Source: Phocoena phocoena (lineage: Eukaryota; Chordata; Mammalia; Artiodactyla; Phocoenidae). Taken from it: DNA of 64,000 nucleotides. A program made the position numbers and the translations under genes. Location of the stretch: positions 47,532,522 through 47,596,521 of the forward strand of contig NC_089232.1 in NCBI RefSeq assembly GCF_963924675.1, given 5' to 3'. Of this stretch, positions 35,159 through 48,229 are shown piece by piece; position 1 is the first letter of the stretch; each line of letters opens with the position of its first letter. Under the pieces are notes generated by a model. The model was not told the origin of the DNA. It saw only the letters and a list, made by a program, of their open reading frames with translations, and ran no database searches.

Positions 35159-37416
35159 CTCTAGATTCAAGATATGGTGGGCTTTTGCACTTGAACTATT
35201 TATCAGTCACCAGAGATCATGACTGCTGCCTTCACTAGTCTTCCAAACCAAATGATTACATTCCTTCTAAAACTGTCTGGTCTGAGATATCTCAGCATGC
35301 ATCATAGGAAAGGATTCCTAACTATTTTCTCTAATGAAATCATTAGTGAGTTAAAGGTGCTAAAAACCTTTGACTTCTCCATGAAAAATTTCAGAGATAT
35401 CTACACTAATTAGTTGTTAAATTTTGTTTATTGGTCACCTCATCATAAAAATGTTTGAATAAATATTCAAGATTTTTCTTGTAAGTTAGAGAAGCTTAAA
35501 TATTTCCTGTGTGATTATATGCATTTTTAGTATTTATTGGCAAATCTTTTTTTTATCATATATTGTACAAAGGAAACCAATGCACTACCTTCTAAACTAC
35601 AGGTAATCTAGAAATCAAATTGGTTGAGTCTCTGTTAATGAACATTTCTTATGATATTCACAGTGTCATTTTTCTTTCACGGATATTAGAATGTTGCATA
35701 TATTCATGTGGGTCCTTCATCACATCTCATAGTTTCTCTGTGTATGTCAAGCTCCTCTGTTTTAGAACATAATCGAGGATACAGAGACTAGGCTATGTGA
35801 TAAAGGTCAAATAACAATATGCAGTAAAGCTTAGAGCAGGACAACACCACAGATTTTCAAGATGATAATATCTGTTTTGGCACTACAGCTTTCATTCTTC
35901 TGAATGTGAATAATCAAGGTAAGATTTATCATTTTAGAGAATAAGTTGGGATTGCCATGAACATAAATATATATCATTTCTAGAATTTAACCAACAACTC
36001 ATCTTTTATATATATATATATATATTTTTTTTTTTTGCAATCTTTATTTCCTGGAATTAAGTCACAGCTCATGTATTGACTTAAAGCAGATAGAATTCAT
36101 GTGACATCACTTGCCCTATCACAAATGACGACTAATCCCTAAACCACCAGCTGCTGAACTCAATTCAGAGACTACACTAAAAAAGTAGAGTAAATATGAG
36201 ATGAGCTATTGAGTTACAGCATTAGGATAATCCTACCTGCTTCTGATTTTCTTAAGGTACATTATAGGTGGACATTTTTCCTTCACAGGACACAAACAGG
36301 AAATACTACATTTATTACATATTTTTAAAGTTTATTAAAATTCTAATTATGCTTAAGAAAAAGTATGTTCACTGGGTTAGATCAAGCTCTAGCTTTTCTA
36401 ATAATGACTAACAAGGTATGGGGTAAGAAAGTTGACATTTAGGATGCTCATTTCAAAATATCAGCAGCAACAGTGATTTCGTGATCCAGGACTGGATTTT
36501 AAATTCTTTTCAATTTAGTGGAATTTTCAGTCAGACCAGGTCCTGTGAATATAAGTTCCATATGTTTACTACCTACCATGCAAAATAAGTGGTTACTCTA
36601 TAGAGTTACAAAACCACCACTTTTAATTCCAGGTGGTCCATCTAGCATTATGGGCTTAATGAAAAATAGAAGTTTACTGTACCCTTTCGCTTGTATTTCA
36701 GAGCTAAAACAGCATTGAGAAATCACCAAATTAAATTTTCTTATTTTTCAGGGAAAACTCAATCCCATAAAATCTCAGTGACTTTGTCTAAGTATCAGAG
36801 AATATTGATATATTTATCCTCTAATAAAATATCCTTGTAAATCTCAAGGCTACCCATTCATATCTTATTTTGCTTCTCAATAATTTCTTTACCTTCATGT
36901 TTTTTCAACAACAAATATTTACCAATATTTGCAAAAGAAAAGATTTGAAGGAATTGAAAAAATTGCCAATGTGTATATTATGAAAAATAGAGAAAATGTT
37001 AACCAGGATATTCTAAGAGAAAAAAGTAATAGAAAAAAATTGTTTAGTCCACAAGAAAATAAGACAGTACTATGATTTTTAAAAAATCCTGCTTCATTTG
37101 GCATTGCAGGAACTAAAAATACAAATGGATAACATCATGATTATATTACCAGGAAATGAAAAGGAGAATGACAGGAAAACTTGAAACACAATTTTTCCAC
37201 TAAAGGTTAGATGGAGAAAGATTACTTGATGAAGTAGATAGTGAAGTAATCAAAGAAATAAAAAAAAAAAAGAAACAAGATATTTATATGACTGAAAACA
37301 AGGAAGAGATGTTTTGAAAGAACAAATAACTAAATATATTGAATGATTCGGGATCATTAGTAAGTGTAAAAAAAAAGGATCCTTCATTTAATGATTTTCT
37401 TGACAATATTTTCCAT
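35159..37416. other. Unassigned sequence with (TA)n-T tract
   Basis: A TA run at 36006-36025 continues into T at 36024-36036. No gene or recognised repeat elsewhere. Open frames do not exceed about 66 codons. Confidence 0.4.
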
Positions 37417-37429
37417 AAAAGAGAAGTGT

Positions 37430-37718
37430 TAACAATCCGCCTGCCTATGCAGAAGACATAGGTTCGAGCCCTGGTTCTGGAAGATCCCACATGCCGCGGA
37501 GTGGGATCTTTGTGAGCCCGTGCACCGCGGCTACTGAAGCCCGTGCACCCTGCAGCCCGTGCTCTTTAACACTAGAGGCCACTGCAATGAGCGGCCTGCG
37601 CACCGCAGCTAAGAGTGGCGCCTGCTCTCCGCAACTGGAGAAGGCCCGCGCACAGCAATGAAGATCCAACACAGCCAAAAATTAATTAATTAATTTAAAA
37701 ATAAATAAACTGCAAAAA
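37430..37718 (+). mobile_element. CHR-1 SINE, 5'-truncated
   Basis: Begins at AACAATCCGCCTGCC, missing the first roughly 37 bp including the A box, but is bounded by a perfect 13-bp duplication AAAAGAGAAGTGT (37417-37429 and 37719-37731). That places the truncation at the time of insertion. The body ends with GATCCAACACAGCC and an A/T-rich tail. Confidence 0.92.
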
Positions 37719-37731
37719 AAAAGAGAAGTGT

Positions 37732-39149
37732 GGGAAAGGAATCCAACTACAAGAAAATAACTGTAAAGAGAGACAAGTTTATATGTGTTATGGAAGTGTT
37801 GTTGGTTTAAGTTATAGAATATAAACAGCAAATGGTCTGTTTTGAAATTTCATACTGCCTTTTCAAAGCTCTATCCCACTAGCTATATTTTCTTCACAAT
37901 AATCCCAAGAGGCCAGTAAAGCAAAAAGAGAAATAAAACAGAGAGAAAAAAGTACATATCTTATGATGCAGGGTTCATTAGTAGAAGAACTGATCTAAAC
38001 CTAACTTCCTGGACGTTTAGTCAAGTGTTTGTCACTAGTCCCTACTTAATGCCCTTAAAAGAGAACAGTACTCTAAAGCATTTATATCATCGCTTGAATT
38101 CGAATATAGAGAAAAATATTTTCATTGTCAAGAATGTGCTCTGTTCTAAATATTTTTTCAGCCTTGGGTTATGATTACAGTGATTACATCTGACAAAACA
38201 CAAAAACAACCCTCAAGAGGGATCTATTCAGCCTCATTTAGTCTCTCTCAAGGATTTGTAATACATAATATCAGAAATTTTGGAAGTTCAAAGGGTGCCC
38301 AGGAAAGAAGTAAATGCAGAAAACTGCAAATTGCAAAGACAAACCAACTACCAGCCCTGTTCTGAGAGGGGGTGGTGGTAGTTGGTATCTTCTCCAGAGA
38401 GGGGAGCAATAAATGTTTATACAACACATTATCTCAACTCCAGTTATAGAAACTGTGCATACATGATGAGTTTAGTAGGTAACAGTCTTAGGTCTGTAAT
38501 CAGTATCTCTAATGTCAAGTCATCCTTGACATCTTGACAATGTCATTAAAACAAGTTTCTGTTACATTTCCCAGGGATTGGTGGGTGTAATTAATTGAAT
38601 TCCCATCAAGGTGCTTTAAAACACGTATTTGATGGAGGATTTCCAAGAAGTTTGCAAAAAGAGTTACAGTATCCTATATGACTACAAATTTTGTTTTCTA
38701 TTACTATGGTACATTAATTTGATAAAGATAGTGAAATGGACTAAATTGTTCATTCAGGGCCTCTTCTTTGATTGGAATAGATTTAAGACATCCACAGCAT
38801 AGAATCTTAAAGACATGCTATCTGAGATCCAACATAGTATCTTCAAGAAAATACACAGCCAGCTCTTCTGGAGCTAAAATCAACCTGCCCCTATTTTCTC
38901 GGCAAAAAGTATTTGCATTGTTTGAAATATACACCTTTTAAGTTGTGAGGGAGGGCTCATTACTTTGGTGAATGACTATGTGAGATATCCTCAATTCTTA
39001 GAAGAAAAAATGGCTAGAAGTGGCAACAGTTTCATGATACTGAACTTAAAATTCCATCAGTCATATCTTCCCATCCATGTGACCTACTGACTATTATATC
39101 AGTGAGTAAAATAAATTTTTGTTGCTGATGTTACCCAATTAGCTGCACT
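37732..39149. other. Unassigned sequence
   Basis: No repeat or gene recognised. Confidence 0.35.
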
Positions 39150-39270
39150 TCTAAGCTCTATCAGATCAGAGACATTGCCAGTTATGTTTGTAGCTGTATC
39201 TTTAGAGCCAAAGACAGTGTCTTGCAATAGTTATGCTCAATAAATATCTTCAAAAGAATGAATGAACTCC
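39150..39270 (+). mobile_element. L2 LINE 3' end
   Basis: AGTGTCTTGCAATAGTTATG followed by CTCAATAAATATCTTCAAAA and GAATGAATGAA reproduces the L2 3' terminus. Confidence 0.72.
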
Positions 39271-39844
39271 CATCTCTAAATAATCACCCAGTCTTGTTTA
39301 TCATATCCACTAAATAATTGTTAGTCTATGATAAATATATGGTGTATTTATCTTGTCCTGAATGCAAACACTAGGTTTTCAGATCAGAGATAGAATTATT
39401 ATTACTTATAGTAATGACTGCATTGGTCCCCCACACCTCATTCTCCCCTTTCAGGCTGGTGTGATGATAGCCAGATGTCACCCTACACATGTAAAAGGGA
39501 TTTTTGCCCTATACCTGAAATTATGACTCTGGAAATTTACACAGGAGCTAAACAGCTGCCACTCCTCTCCCCACAAGAGAGGGAGAAAAACTTTGCTTTC
39601 TAATGTCTTATCATCCTTTGAAGTGGAAGTGGCTCCTCTGAGTTTCATTGCCCTTTGAAATGTAAACATATGGCTCCACAAAGATAAATCTCTAAATATC
39701 TCGAGGTTTCTCACTATCTCAGTTTTGCTTTTCAGTCACCTGTAGCTTCTGGGAATTTTCTTTTAACTAAGATTCCAGTTCTCTTTGCTCAGAAAACCCT
39801 GCCCGTACAGAAATATGAAATCATTCATATTACTCTCCAACAGT
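39271..39844. other. Unassigned sequence
   Basis: No repeat or gene recognised. A minus-strand frame of 78 codons is not supported by any motif. Confidence 0.3.
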
Positions 39845-41285
39845 CTGCATTATGTCTACTCTTCTCCAGTCTTCACTACCAAGCTATCTTACTTTCTCAC
39901 CTGGACTGCTGCCTTCTCCCCATCTTCCCTCATCCCCTAATGATCCTTTCCCCCACCAAGCATCCCAAAATTAACCTTTCAAATGCATACTGAATTATAT
40001 CAGACCCTCAGTGGAAGCTAGGTTATGAGCCCTCTGATTCAGTTTTTGGTCTCACTCGCCCCTTAGCCCGAATCACCTGCCATGCTTCCCTGCTAGAGTA
40101 GTCACAGTTTTCCCAAGTTCCTGAGGTCATCGTTGCTCATCTCTTAACAACACCACTGTTTGTCTCAACCTCCCCTTGGGGTGAAGGCCAGTGTTCTGCA
40201 TTGCCTCCATTGTGGCTCTTGTTGAGAGCCACATCCTTTCTAGCTCCCAGTTCTCCTACTAGATCCATGAAAACTTTGTCTTCTCCAGAGGCTGCCTGAA
40301 GGGGCCAGGAATATGAAAAAGTCACTGATGTATAGAACAAATGTCAACCAATGGGATTCAGAAGACCACATGAATACAGATAAATTGATCTTTCCTTATC
40401 CCAGAGAGAGTGCTCCTAGATTCACTGACTCCACACAGCCTCCTGGGAAAAGTCTTATGTGACCAGGAAACTAGAAGTGTTTTCTTATGAAGCGGGCCCA
40501 GCTCACTTACAGACACATTGCATTGGCTTTCTCTGTTTTCCATCTCTTACTTACTCTTGGCCCTCCCTCTTGCTTCTTTTGAATTGAAACCCCAAGAAAG
40601 CATTGTCAGGTAAGCTTGTTTCAGGCTCTAGGAAATTCTGACTATGATTAACTGCTCAATAAAATGTGTCATAATTTATCATTTTAATGAGAAAAAACAC
40701 TGGGATCTTTCACATGGCCTCTATGGTCCTATAAGGTCTGGCAACTTGCTCTGGCAACTCTCATCTTGAGCCACTCTTCTCCTTGCTCTTGAAGCTCTGC
40801 ATACTTGGATTTTTTTTCATTTCTTTCACTTTTTCATTTCTTTCACTATATTAAGATTATTCAAAACTCAGAAGCTTCATATGTACACTCCCTTTTTCTG
40901 CATTGCTTACCCCACTCTTACTCTTCCCCGTGCATCTAGAATTTATCCAGGTCTCAGACCTTATATCCAGGTCTCAGATGAAATATCACTTATTCAAGGT
41001 TTTCCTTTTCTCACTAAGTCTAGGTAAAGTTGCTTTGATATACTAATATACTGCTCTCTACATATTCTTCACAAATCTCCACTCAATTCTAAATAAATAA
41101 TCTGTGATGCAAATATTTATCTGTTTAATGTTTGACTAACTCCTCCAACTGTAAACTCTATGAAGGCAGAAATTATGTCTTTTTATTTTTCAGCTGTAGA
41201 CACAGTGCTTCATAGAGTCTGGCAAGAAGTATGCATTCAATTAATATTTACTGAATAGGTGAATAAGTAAATGAACAACTCAAAA
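39845..41285 (+). mobile_element. L2 LINE, interrupted and diverged
   Basis: Ordered L2 segments: CTACTCTTCTCCAGTCTTCA (about 39857), GGCAACTCTCATCTTGAGCC (about 40752), CAGGTCTCAGATGAAATATC (about 40969), and the 3' end CAGTGCTTCATAGAGTCTGG with ATTTACTGAATAGGTGAATA (about 41200-41270). The middle 40105-40690 does not match and may be a separate insertion. No ORF survives. Confidence 0.68.
40105..40690. other. Unassigned block interrupting the L2
   Basis: About 590 bp of somewhat GC-richer sequence sits between two L2 segments. It could be an old LTR or other insert, but no termini or target duplication can be named. Confidence 0.35.
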
Positions 41286-42014
41286 GATCTAAAAACATTT
41301 TCTTCACATTTTGGAAGTGACATGGCTGGACCAGTTATTTAATTTCAATAGTGCTTGATGTACTGCAAAATTAAAAAAGCACAAGGAAAGTAGAGCTCTT
41401 TAAGAATTGGGGCATAATTTGGAGAAAATGTCTGCTTAAAAGTCTATTAATGCTTCAATAACAGGGCCCAAAGGGGTATTACTCTATTTGTTTTACCATT
41501 TCTTAATTAGAAGACAGTTTTCCTTTGCAAACTCATTAAAGTGAGAATACATTTATGTATCTCAGCTGAACTTGTGAAACAAACATATATATTCATTTAA
41601 GATGTGTCTTGACTTTTCTCTCACATGCCAAATCTCAAGTTTTATTCATTCAATTATTGTTTTAAGAAAGTGAGTATATGATACACAAGAGTTAGGAAAT
41701 AATATTTCAGGTTAGCAACAAATTTTGCTTGGATTTGCTCAGTTGATTTTTGAGAAGAAATGAAAGAAAAGGCAAAATAATCAACATTAGTGATTAGAGG
41801 TAAGGAAAATTGAACATTTGAGAAAAAAAGTTTGTTTTTTTTAAACTCAAGATTTTGGATCCTGTTTTCAACTTTGATTTAACTTTGATAGGCAAGTTTT
41901 TATTTTGTCTCAGCCTTAGCATTTGGATGAGAACTCAGGCATTACTTGCAGGCTAAATGTTGTTATAGAGAGGAAAATAAATAAATAATTATCAGAAAAG
42001 TATGGCATTCAATG
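41286..42014. other. Unassigned sequence
   Basis: No repeat or gene recognised before the mariner. Confidence 0.35.
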
Positions 42015-42016
42015 TA

Positions 42017-43296
42017 TTGGGTTGGCCAGAAAGTACCTTTGGTTTTTAAGTAAAAATAAAAGACACATTTTTCATTTTCACCAAGAACTTTATTGAACAA
42101 TGTATTCACCCTTTTGTTCCACTACCTTCTGCCAGTTTTCAGGCAACTTCATAATTCCATCTTCCCAAAACTTTTTATCTTTTTGAGCAAAGAACTGCTC
42201 CAGGTGCCCTTTACAGTCTTCCAGGGAATTGAATTTTTTTCCATTAAGAGAATTTTGTAAAGACCTAAGTGAGTGGAAATCTGAAGGTTCAATATCCCGT
42301 GAATACAGCAGATGAATCAGAACTTCCCAGACAAGCTGTAACAGTTTTTGCCTAGTCATCAAAGAAACATGTGGTCTTGCGTTATCCTGATGGAATATTA
42401 TGCGTTTTCTGTTGACTAATTCCATATGCTTTTTGTAAAGTGCTGTTTTCAGTCGGTTTAATTGGGAACAGTACTTGTTGGGATTAACCGTTTGGTTTTC
42501 CGGAAGGAGCTCATGATAGAGGACTCGCTTTCAATCCCACCATATGCACAATATCATCCTCTTTGGATGAAGACCATCCTTTGGTGTGGTTGGTGGTTCA
42601 TTTCGCTTGCCCCACGATCTCTTATGTTCCACATTATCGTACAGTATCCACTTTTCATCACCCGTCACAATTTGTTTTAAAAATGGAATGTTTTTGTTAC
42701 ATTTAAGTAGAGAATCGCATGCAGAAATATGGTCAAGAAGGTTTTCTTTGCTTAACTTATGTGGAACCCAAACATCAAAGCAATTCACATAAGCAAGCTG
42801 GTGCAAATGATTTTCAACGTTTGATTTATATATTTTGAGTATGTCGGCTATCTCCCACGTGGTATATAACATTGATTGTTCTCAGTTAATGTCTCAATTT
42901 GATTGCTATCAACTTCAACTGGTCTACCCAACCATGGAGCATTGTCCAGCAAGAAATCTCCAGCACAAAACTTCGCAAACCACTTTTGACATGTTCGATC
43001 AGTCACAGCACCTTCTCCATATACTGCACAAATCTTTTTTTGCATTTCAGTTGCATTTTTACCGTTCTTGAAATGATAAAGCATAACATGCTGAAAATGT
43101 TGCTTTTTTACTTCCATCTTCAATATTAAAGTGCCTACACAAAAATTCACCAATTTTGATGTCTTTTTTTAAATGCACGCTATGACAGCTGTCACATACA
43201 ATCTAACAGAATTGTTTCGAATGAAGTTAAAGACAACTAAGTGCTACTAGAGCCATCTTACAGGAAAAAAACGGACAAATATTTTGGCTAACCCAA
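42017..43296 (-). mobile_element. Mariner DNA transposon, complete length (1280 bp)
   Basis: TA lies on both sides (42015-42016 and 43297-43298). Terminal inverted repeats begin TTGGGTTGGCCAGAAAG at the left and, in reverse complement, TTGGGTTAGCCAAAATA at the right. The 1280-bp length is that of a full mariner. The ends and coding sequence resemble the mariner of bovine and other artiodactyl genomes. The transposase gene runs right to left and is broken, so the copy could move only if supplied in trans. Confidence 0.93.
42090..43153 (-). pseudogene. Mariner transposase pseudogene (DD34D)
   Basis: Three out-of-step frames cover the protein. 43153-42848 holds the N-terminal helix-turn-helix part (MLYHFKNGKNATEM, TDRTCQKWFAKF, LGRPVEVDS). 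42872-42531 holds VTGDEKWILYDN with the first catalytic Asp. 42425-42090 holds HQDNARPH with the second Asp and EPSDFHSL with the third, separated by exactly 34 residues as in mariner. All three Asp survive, but frame breaks near 42860 and 42430-42530 prevent a full protein. The start used, at 43153, is slightly upstream of the likely native methionine near MEVKKQHF. Confidence 0.92.
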
Positions 43297-43309
43297 TACA
43301 ATAAAAAAT

Positions 43310-43940
43310 AGTACAGCAGGCAGAATACTAAGATTATTCCTAATGACTTTCACCTCTATCTCTTGAATGTAGGGCAGAACCTGTGAATATGCTAGAGACA
43401 TCATTACTCTGATTATATGACAAAGGGATTTTTCAGGTGTAATCAGTATATCAATCAATTGACTTTGAAATAATGAAAAAGGGGATGAGGATGTTATCCT
43501 GGGTGGGCCTGACTTAAGCAGTGAAGCTTTCAAAAGCAGAGATTTTTGTTTCTTTCTTTGTTTGCTTGTTTTTTCCATGTGATCTCAGAGGAGGAAAACA
43601 AATAATCATATTGCAAACCACCTACCTAGAGAGGAGGCAACTAGGAGCTGAGAGAAGTCCTCAGTGAATAGTTAGCAAGAAAACAAAGATCTCAGTCATA
43701 TAACCAAAAGGAACTGAATTTGACTGACAAATGAGTTTGGAAGAGGACTTTAGCCCCCAGATGAAAACTGTGTGGCGCCAGCAAACACCTTGATTGCCGC
43801 CTGTGAGATCTGAGGGGAGAGCCCAGCTAAGCTGTGTCTAGACTCCTGACTCATGGAAACTGTGAGATAATAAATTTATGTTGTTTTAAGTTCTTAAATT
43901 TGTGGTAATTGTGACACAGCAACAGAAACCTAATACAAGG
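43310..43940 (+). mobile_element. ERVL-MaLR-type LTR (MLT1-like)
   Basis: AGAACCTGTGAATATGCTAG, ATGACAAAGGGATTTTTCAG, GATGTTATCCTGGGTGGGC and the 3' part AGATAATAAATTTATGTTGT, AACAGAAACCTAATACA follow the order of a mammalian MaLR-type LTR with its AATAAA signal. It is old and indel-ridden, and the subfamily is uncertain. Confidence 0.68.
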
Positions 43941-44394
43941 AGCACAGGCTGTTTCTATTTATTTTTTTTACTTTTTTTTCCCCGTACAAGAAAGCAAGAA
44001 TTTAAGCATATCAATTTTAAGAAGTCTTGGCCACTAAAATCAAAGAATTTAAAGTTCAATAGAAAAAAAAGAAAAAATTACAGAAAGACTTGCAAATAAG
44101 TTTGAAGATTCCTTTTTAACCATCTACATGATTCAACTGAATTGAAGACTGAAAATATTAAGTTAAATGAGAAAAGAGTCCTACTTCTCTGATATTATAG
44201 ACAAATACAGAAATATGAAATTGGCCCATCATCCTATCTTCCAACCCTTCTTTCCAATACTATGCATCCTCAAAGTCTAAACTTTTCCCCTCAGGGTAGG
44301 TATGGCTATTAATGAATATAACATTAACTGTTCATCTTGCTCACGTCCTTAGACATAAGCAAAAATGATGGCTTCTTCAAGACTGGCATTGATT
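43941..44394. other. Unassigned sequence
   Basis: No repeat or gene recognised. Confidence 0.3.
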
Positions 44395-44582
44395 ATTGAG
44401 TTATGATCTTCAGCCTACCTGTATCAGAATTACCTAAGATGCTTATTAAATTCCAGATTTCTGCTTCACAAATCAGTTTGAGCGAATTAGCATTGTTGGG
44501 GATAATTTCAGGAAATTTATTTTTACAATAACCTAAAGTGATTTTTTTATGGGTTTAAGTTCAAAACCATGGCTCTAAACTA
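44395..44582 (+). mobile_element. MER5-type hAT MITE
   Basis: CTGTATCAGAATTACCTAAG, ATGCTTATTAAATTCCAGAT and a terminal CAAAACCATGGCTCT resemble MER5A, a short hAT-Charlie element with an ATCACCTGG-type interior. Confidence 0.6.
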
Positions 44583-44899
44583 CAAATTTTGTGAAAGATG
44601 GGGAGGGAGTGTCATGACTTTCAGGTTTACTAGCATTTCTCCAAAGACTAGCACATGCTATCTATTCAAACATGTTTCCTGAGGAAATTAGTGAAATCAA
44701 TAGAGGAAGGAAAACAAACTATATCTTCTTGTCTAAATGATTTACAAATATGAAAAGTTAGACTTTCAAGAATCACAAATATACAAATGCACAGCTTCAT
44801 TTCTTCATACTAAAGTTCTCTTTCCCAAAGCTATATCTTCCTTGTTACAAAAAAATTACAACTTTGAAATGGCAATGAGATAATGTTGGCTTTTATAAA
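44583..44899. other. Unassigned sequence
   Basis: Nothing recognised between the MER5-type element and the old L1. Confidence 0.3.
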
Positions 44900-45375
44900 G
44901 TTGAAAAAAATTAAACCATAAGTGTTTCTGATAAGTTCATGAGAAAAATCATTCTCACATAGCTGTTTCAAAGAGGAATCTAGAGATATTAATGAAAGTG
45001 AAAAATGCACATCTTTTGAATTACTTGTTCTGCCTCTAGGAATTAAACCTAATTGAATAAATATGCAAAGACATAGACATAAGGGTGTCCATTGAATTAT
45101 TACCTGTAATAGGAAAAAATCAGAAATAACCCAAATTCCATTGTGTTTATTATGGAAATGAATTATTATGCATTTATACTTTTAAAAAGCTTGCAGCTAT
45201 TACAAAAATAACAGATAAATATATTCTGATGTGGGTATATAATATCCATTTAGTGAAAATAGTACTGAACAGTATATATAGCATAATACCACGTACAAAA
45301 ACATACTTTAAATATGTATGATCTTTATATTCATGAAAAACACCTGGAAACTTGCAAATAAAGCTGTTAATGACA
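44900..45375 (+). mobile_element. Ancient L1 3'-UTR fragment
   Basis: GCCTCTAGGAATTAAACCTA, AGGGTGTCCATTGAATTATT, TATGGAAATGAATTATTATG and GTACTGAACAGTATATATAG follow the order of old L1ME-type 3' ends. The copy is heavily diverged. Confidence 0.6.
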
Positions 45376-45429
45376 TTAAGTTGGGAAAAAAACTTCAGTC
45401 TTCCTTCCTGTGTTTTTCCTTTATTCTCA

Positions 45430-46340
45430 CATCACTACCACATTCACAATACTTCTGACACCAGATGTGTGGGGGTTTTCCTCCCACCAAGTAATTCTCT
45501 GACATCAGCTGGGTGTACTATAATTTAACTCCATTCTAACACTACGTACCTGGAGATGGCATCAGATCCTACAGGTTAAGAGCTCAGTCCCATAGGATTG
45601 CCTCTTACTTCAGATGCCAGTTGCTAGTAGGTACCCAGGTTACTCACAACTTCTGTCCGACTTGGCTACAAACTGGTGATTCCCATGAGTCCCTTTTCAG
45701 GTTCAATTAATTTGCTATAGCAGCTCACAGAACTTAGGGTAACACTTATGTTTAACAGTTTATTAAATAATATGATAAAGGATACAGATGAACATCCAGA
45801 TGAAGAAATACATAGGGTGAGGTCTGGGAGGTTCCAAATCACAGAAGCGTCTGTCCCTATGGAATTGGGGTGTATCACCCTCCTGGTAAATTGGATGTGC
45901 TCACCAACCTGGAATCAGAATATTATATACAATTAGGATTTTGTGGAGGTTTCCTCACATAGCCATGATCAAATATTAACTCCATTTCTAGCCTCTCTCC
46001 CTCTCTAGAGAAGTGAAGATGGGGGTGCAGCAGGGCTGAAAATTTGAAGCTTCTAATAATGGCTTGGTCTTTCTGTTGACCAGCCCCCATGCAGGAGCCA
46101 TCTAGGAGCTCACTCAGAATTGCCTCATTGGAAAAAAAGATGTTCCTATTCCTATCACCCTGTACATTCCAAAGAATTTAGGAGCCCTGTGTCAGGAACC
46201 AGGGTCAAAGACTAAATATTAGAACGAAAGATGCACCTAGTTCTCTTATCTTATGAATTTATGTTCAAGGGTTTCAGGAGCTCTGTGCCAAGAACTGGGT
46301 GCAGAGACCAATATATATATTTTCTATTATCTCACAAACT
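45430..46340. mobile_element. Ancient LTR (ERVL-like), orientation uncertain
   Basis: Segments TGGATGTGCTCACCAACCTG, AATGGCTTGGTCTTTCTGTT, GACCAGCCCCCATGCAGGA, TTCAGGAGCTCTGTGCCAAG and CCAATATATATATTTTCTAT match a mammalian LTR I recall only by its text. A near-repeat of the AGGAGC(T/C)CTGTG motif at 46181 and 46277 suggests an internal duplication. No internal retroviral genes adjoin it. Confidence 0.5.
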
Positions 46341-46344
46341 GTTA

Positions 46345-48229
46345 TTTGTATAACTGTGATTGGTAATAGGCAAATAGGGTATATTTCTTATACCTTATTC
46401 TTTAGAATTGTTTAATTTTCTGAACTTCAAGCACATATTACTTGTATTATATATCAAGTTAATATTTTTAAATGATGTATACCTAACATGTACAGGAGCT
46501 CCATTTTATCATAGGTAACTTTTCAGATATAAAAAGATAGTTATAATAAAAATAATGTAATATATAACTTAGTGAAAAAAGGTAAAAGCAGCATTTTTCC
46601 TTATAATTTATCTGAGAAATAGGCATGTGAATACTTGTGGTGGTGTAAAAGAAATGGATAAATACATACAAAATAATAATTTGGGGTAATTAATGCTGGT
46701 AATTTTTACTTTTGTGTCTGAATCTATGGAAACAAATTAAGAAAAAAGACATTTTAATTTGTTTTAAGTAATTTATTTAAATTATATTTAGAATACTCTT
46801 CTAAGTTGATCTAACCTATTTTCATATGAAAAAGTTTAACTGCTGAGCTATTTTAAAACTCTAGCTATAGTTAGATGAATATTAAATTTACATCTATTAA
46901 TGCTTAAGCTATTAATTGAAATCCACTTAAATTTACCTCAGTTATTTTTAGAAATTGAATACATTTCACATAATTTCTATCCTAAATTTAACGTATTAAC
47001 AAAAATGCATAATATTTTCTATTTCTCCTTTGATATTAATTATTTGTCAATTAGATTTATTCGTTTTCCTCCCCTCTCACTTTGGAATTTTTAACACAAT
47101 ATCTTAAATTGTTTTAATCTTTCATAAGATAAAGGGAAAGGCCATCTATGAGCAACTTTTAATTCTTCCCACAAAATCTTCCAAAGTAACTGAACACTAA
47201 AAGTAAAAAGGAAATTAGGGAAATAATGGTGAGAATAATTATAATACACTAAACATCATTCTGATTATTCCACAACAACAATATTTTTAAAAATAATACT
47301 TAATATATCAGTAAGTATTCTGCTATAGCTGCAATTCATTCTACCATTTTTTCTCAGATACTTTGAACTTGGTAAGTCAAAGCCATGGTCTTCCAGTGGG
47401 AAGAAGTTGTGACTCCAAATGAATTTGGAAATTCTACTAGGAAAGTTATTCTTCCTAAGGTCTGAGACATGTTCTTTTATTTTAACTTCACACTTGACCT
47501 CCTTAGATGGCAGCAAAGGAGACTCTTCCTATATCTCCTCCATTTGGACTCACATCCAATTGCTAAATCTTTGCCTTTACTCTGAATTGATAAAGAACAG
47601 TAACATAATGGGGTAGAGATGAGGGAAAGAGTGAAGGACCATAGAAAAATGAAAAACATAAAGGAATTTGAGAAACAGTAAAAAAGAAAAAAGCAAACAA
47701 ATTAGAATTAGTTCTAGAATACCAATTGGCTTATTCACCAGGTTGGATTTGGAATAAATCTAAGACAGATAGCATTTGTTATTCTCCTTGTTTTCTGCCT
47801 CTGGTACTTTAATTACTCTTAAGTGTAAATGCTTATTTGATATTTGGCTGCTTTCAAACAACTTATTACAGGTATAAAATACAATGTCTAATCTGGTCTT
47901 AATTTGGCCAGAGGTTTCTTGTGTGTTTTGGCAGTTGGAACCATTGCCAACCTATTTGAAGAGCTAATGTCAAGTTCTTGGAAGATAAAATTTAAACAAA
48001 GCAATAAATATAGTTTTTGCAGTAATTTCCAAGTAAGATGAAAACATGTATTTTTATTTGTTTCTACCATTTGAGTTCATCCAAATGCTGATTTTATATT
48101 GATCTTAACAGATTTCTCAAAACCAGTCTGTAGCCAAGTACTATTCCGACAGGAAGGAGACAAGTTGTGGTATTCTAAAACTTAGAATTCTATAGAATTT
48201 CACTTCCACTCCCCACATCCATTTTGTCA
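46345..48229. other. Unassigned, apparently unique sequence
   Basis: AT-rich, with no recognised repeat. Open frames of 60-83 codons on both strands overlap each other, the usual sign of chance. Confidence 0.4.

Noticed and set aside
47925..47965. TTGGCAGTTGGAACCATTGCCAA inverted half-sites resembling NFI sites
   Set aside because: The spacing between half-sites is 13, not the 5 usual for an NFI palindrome, and such matches are frequent by chance.
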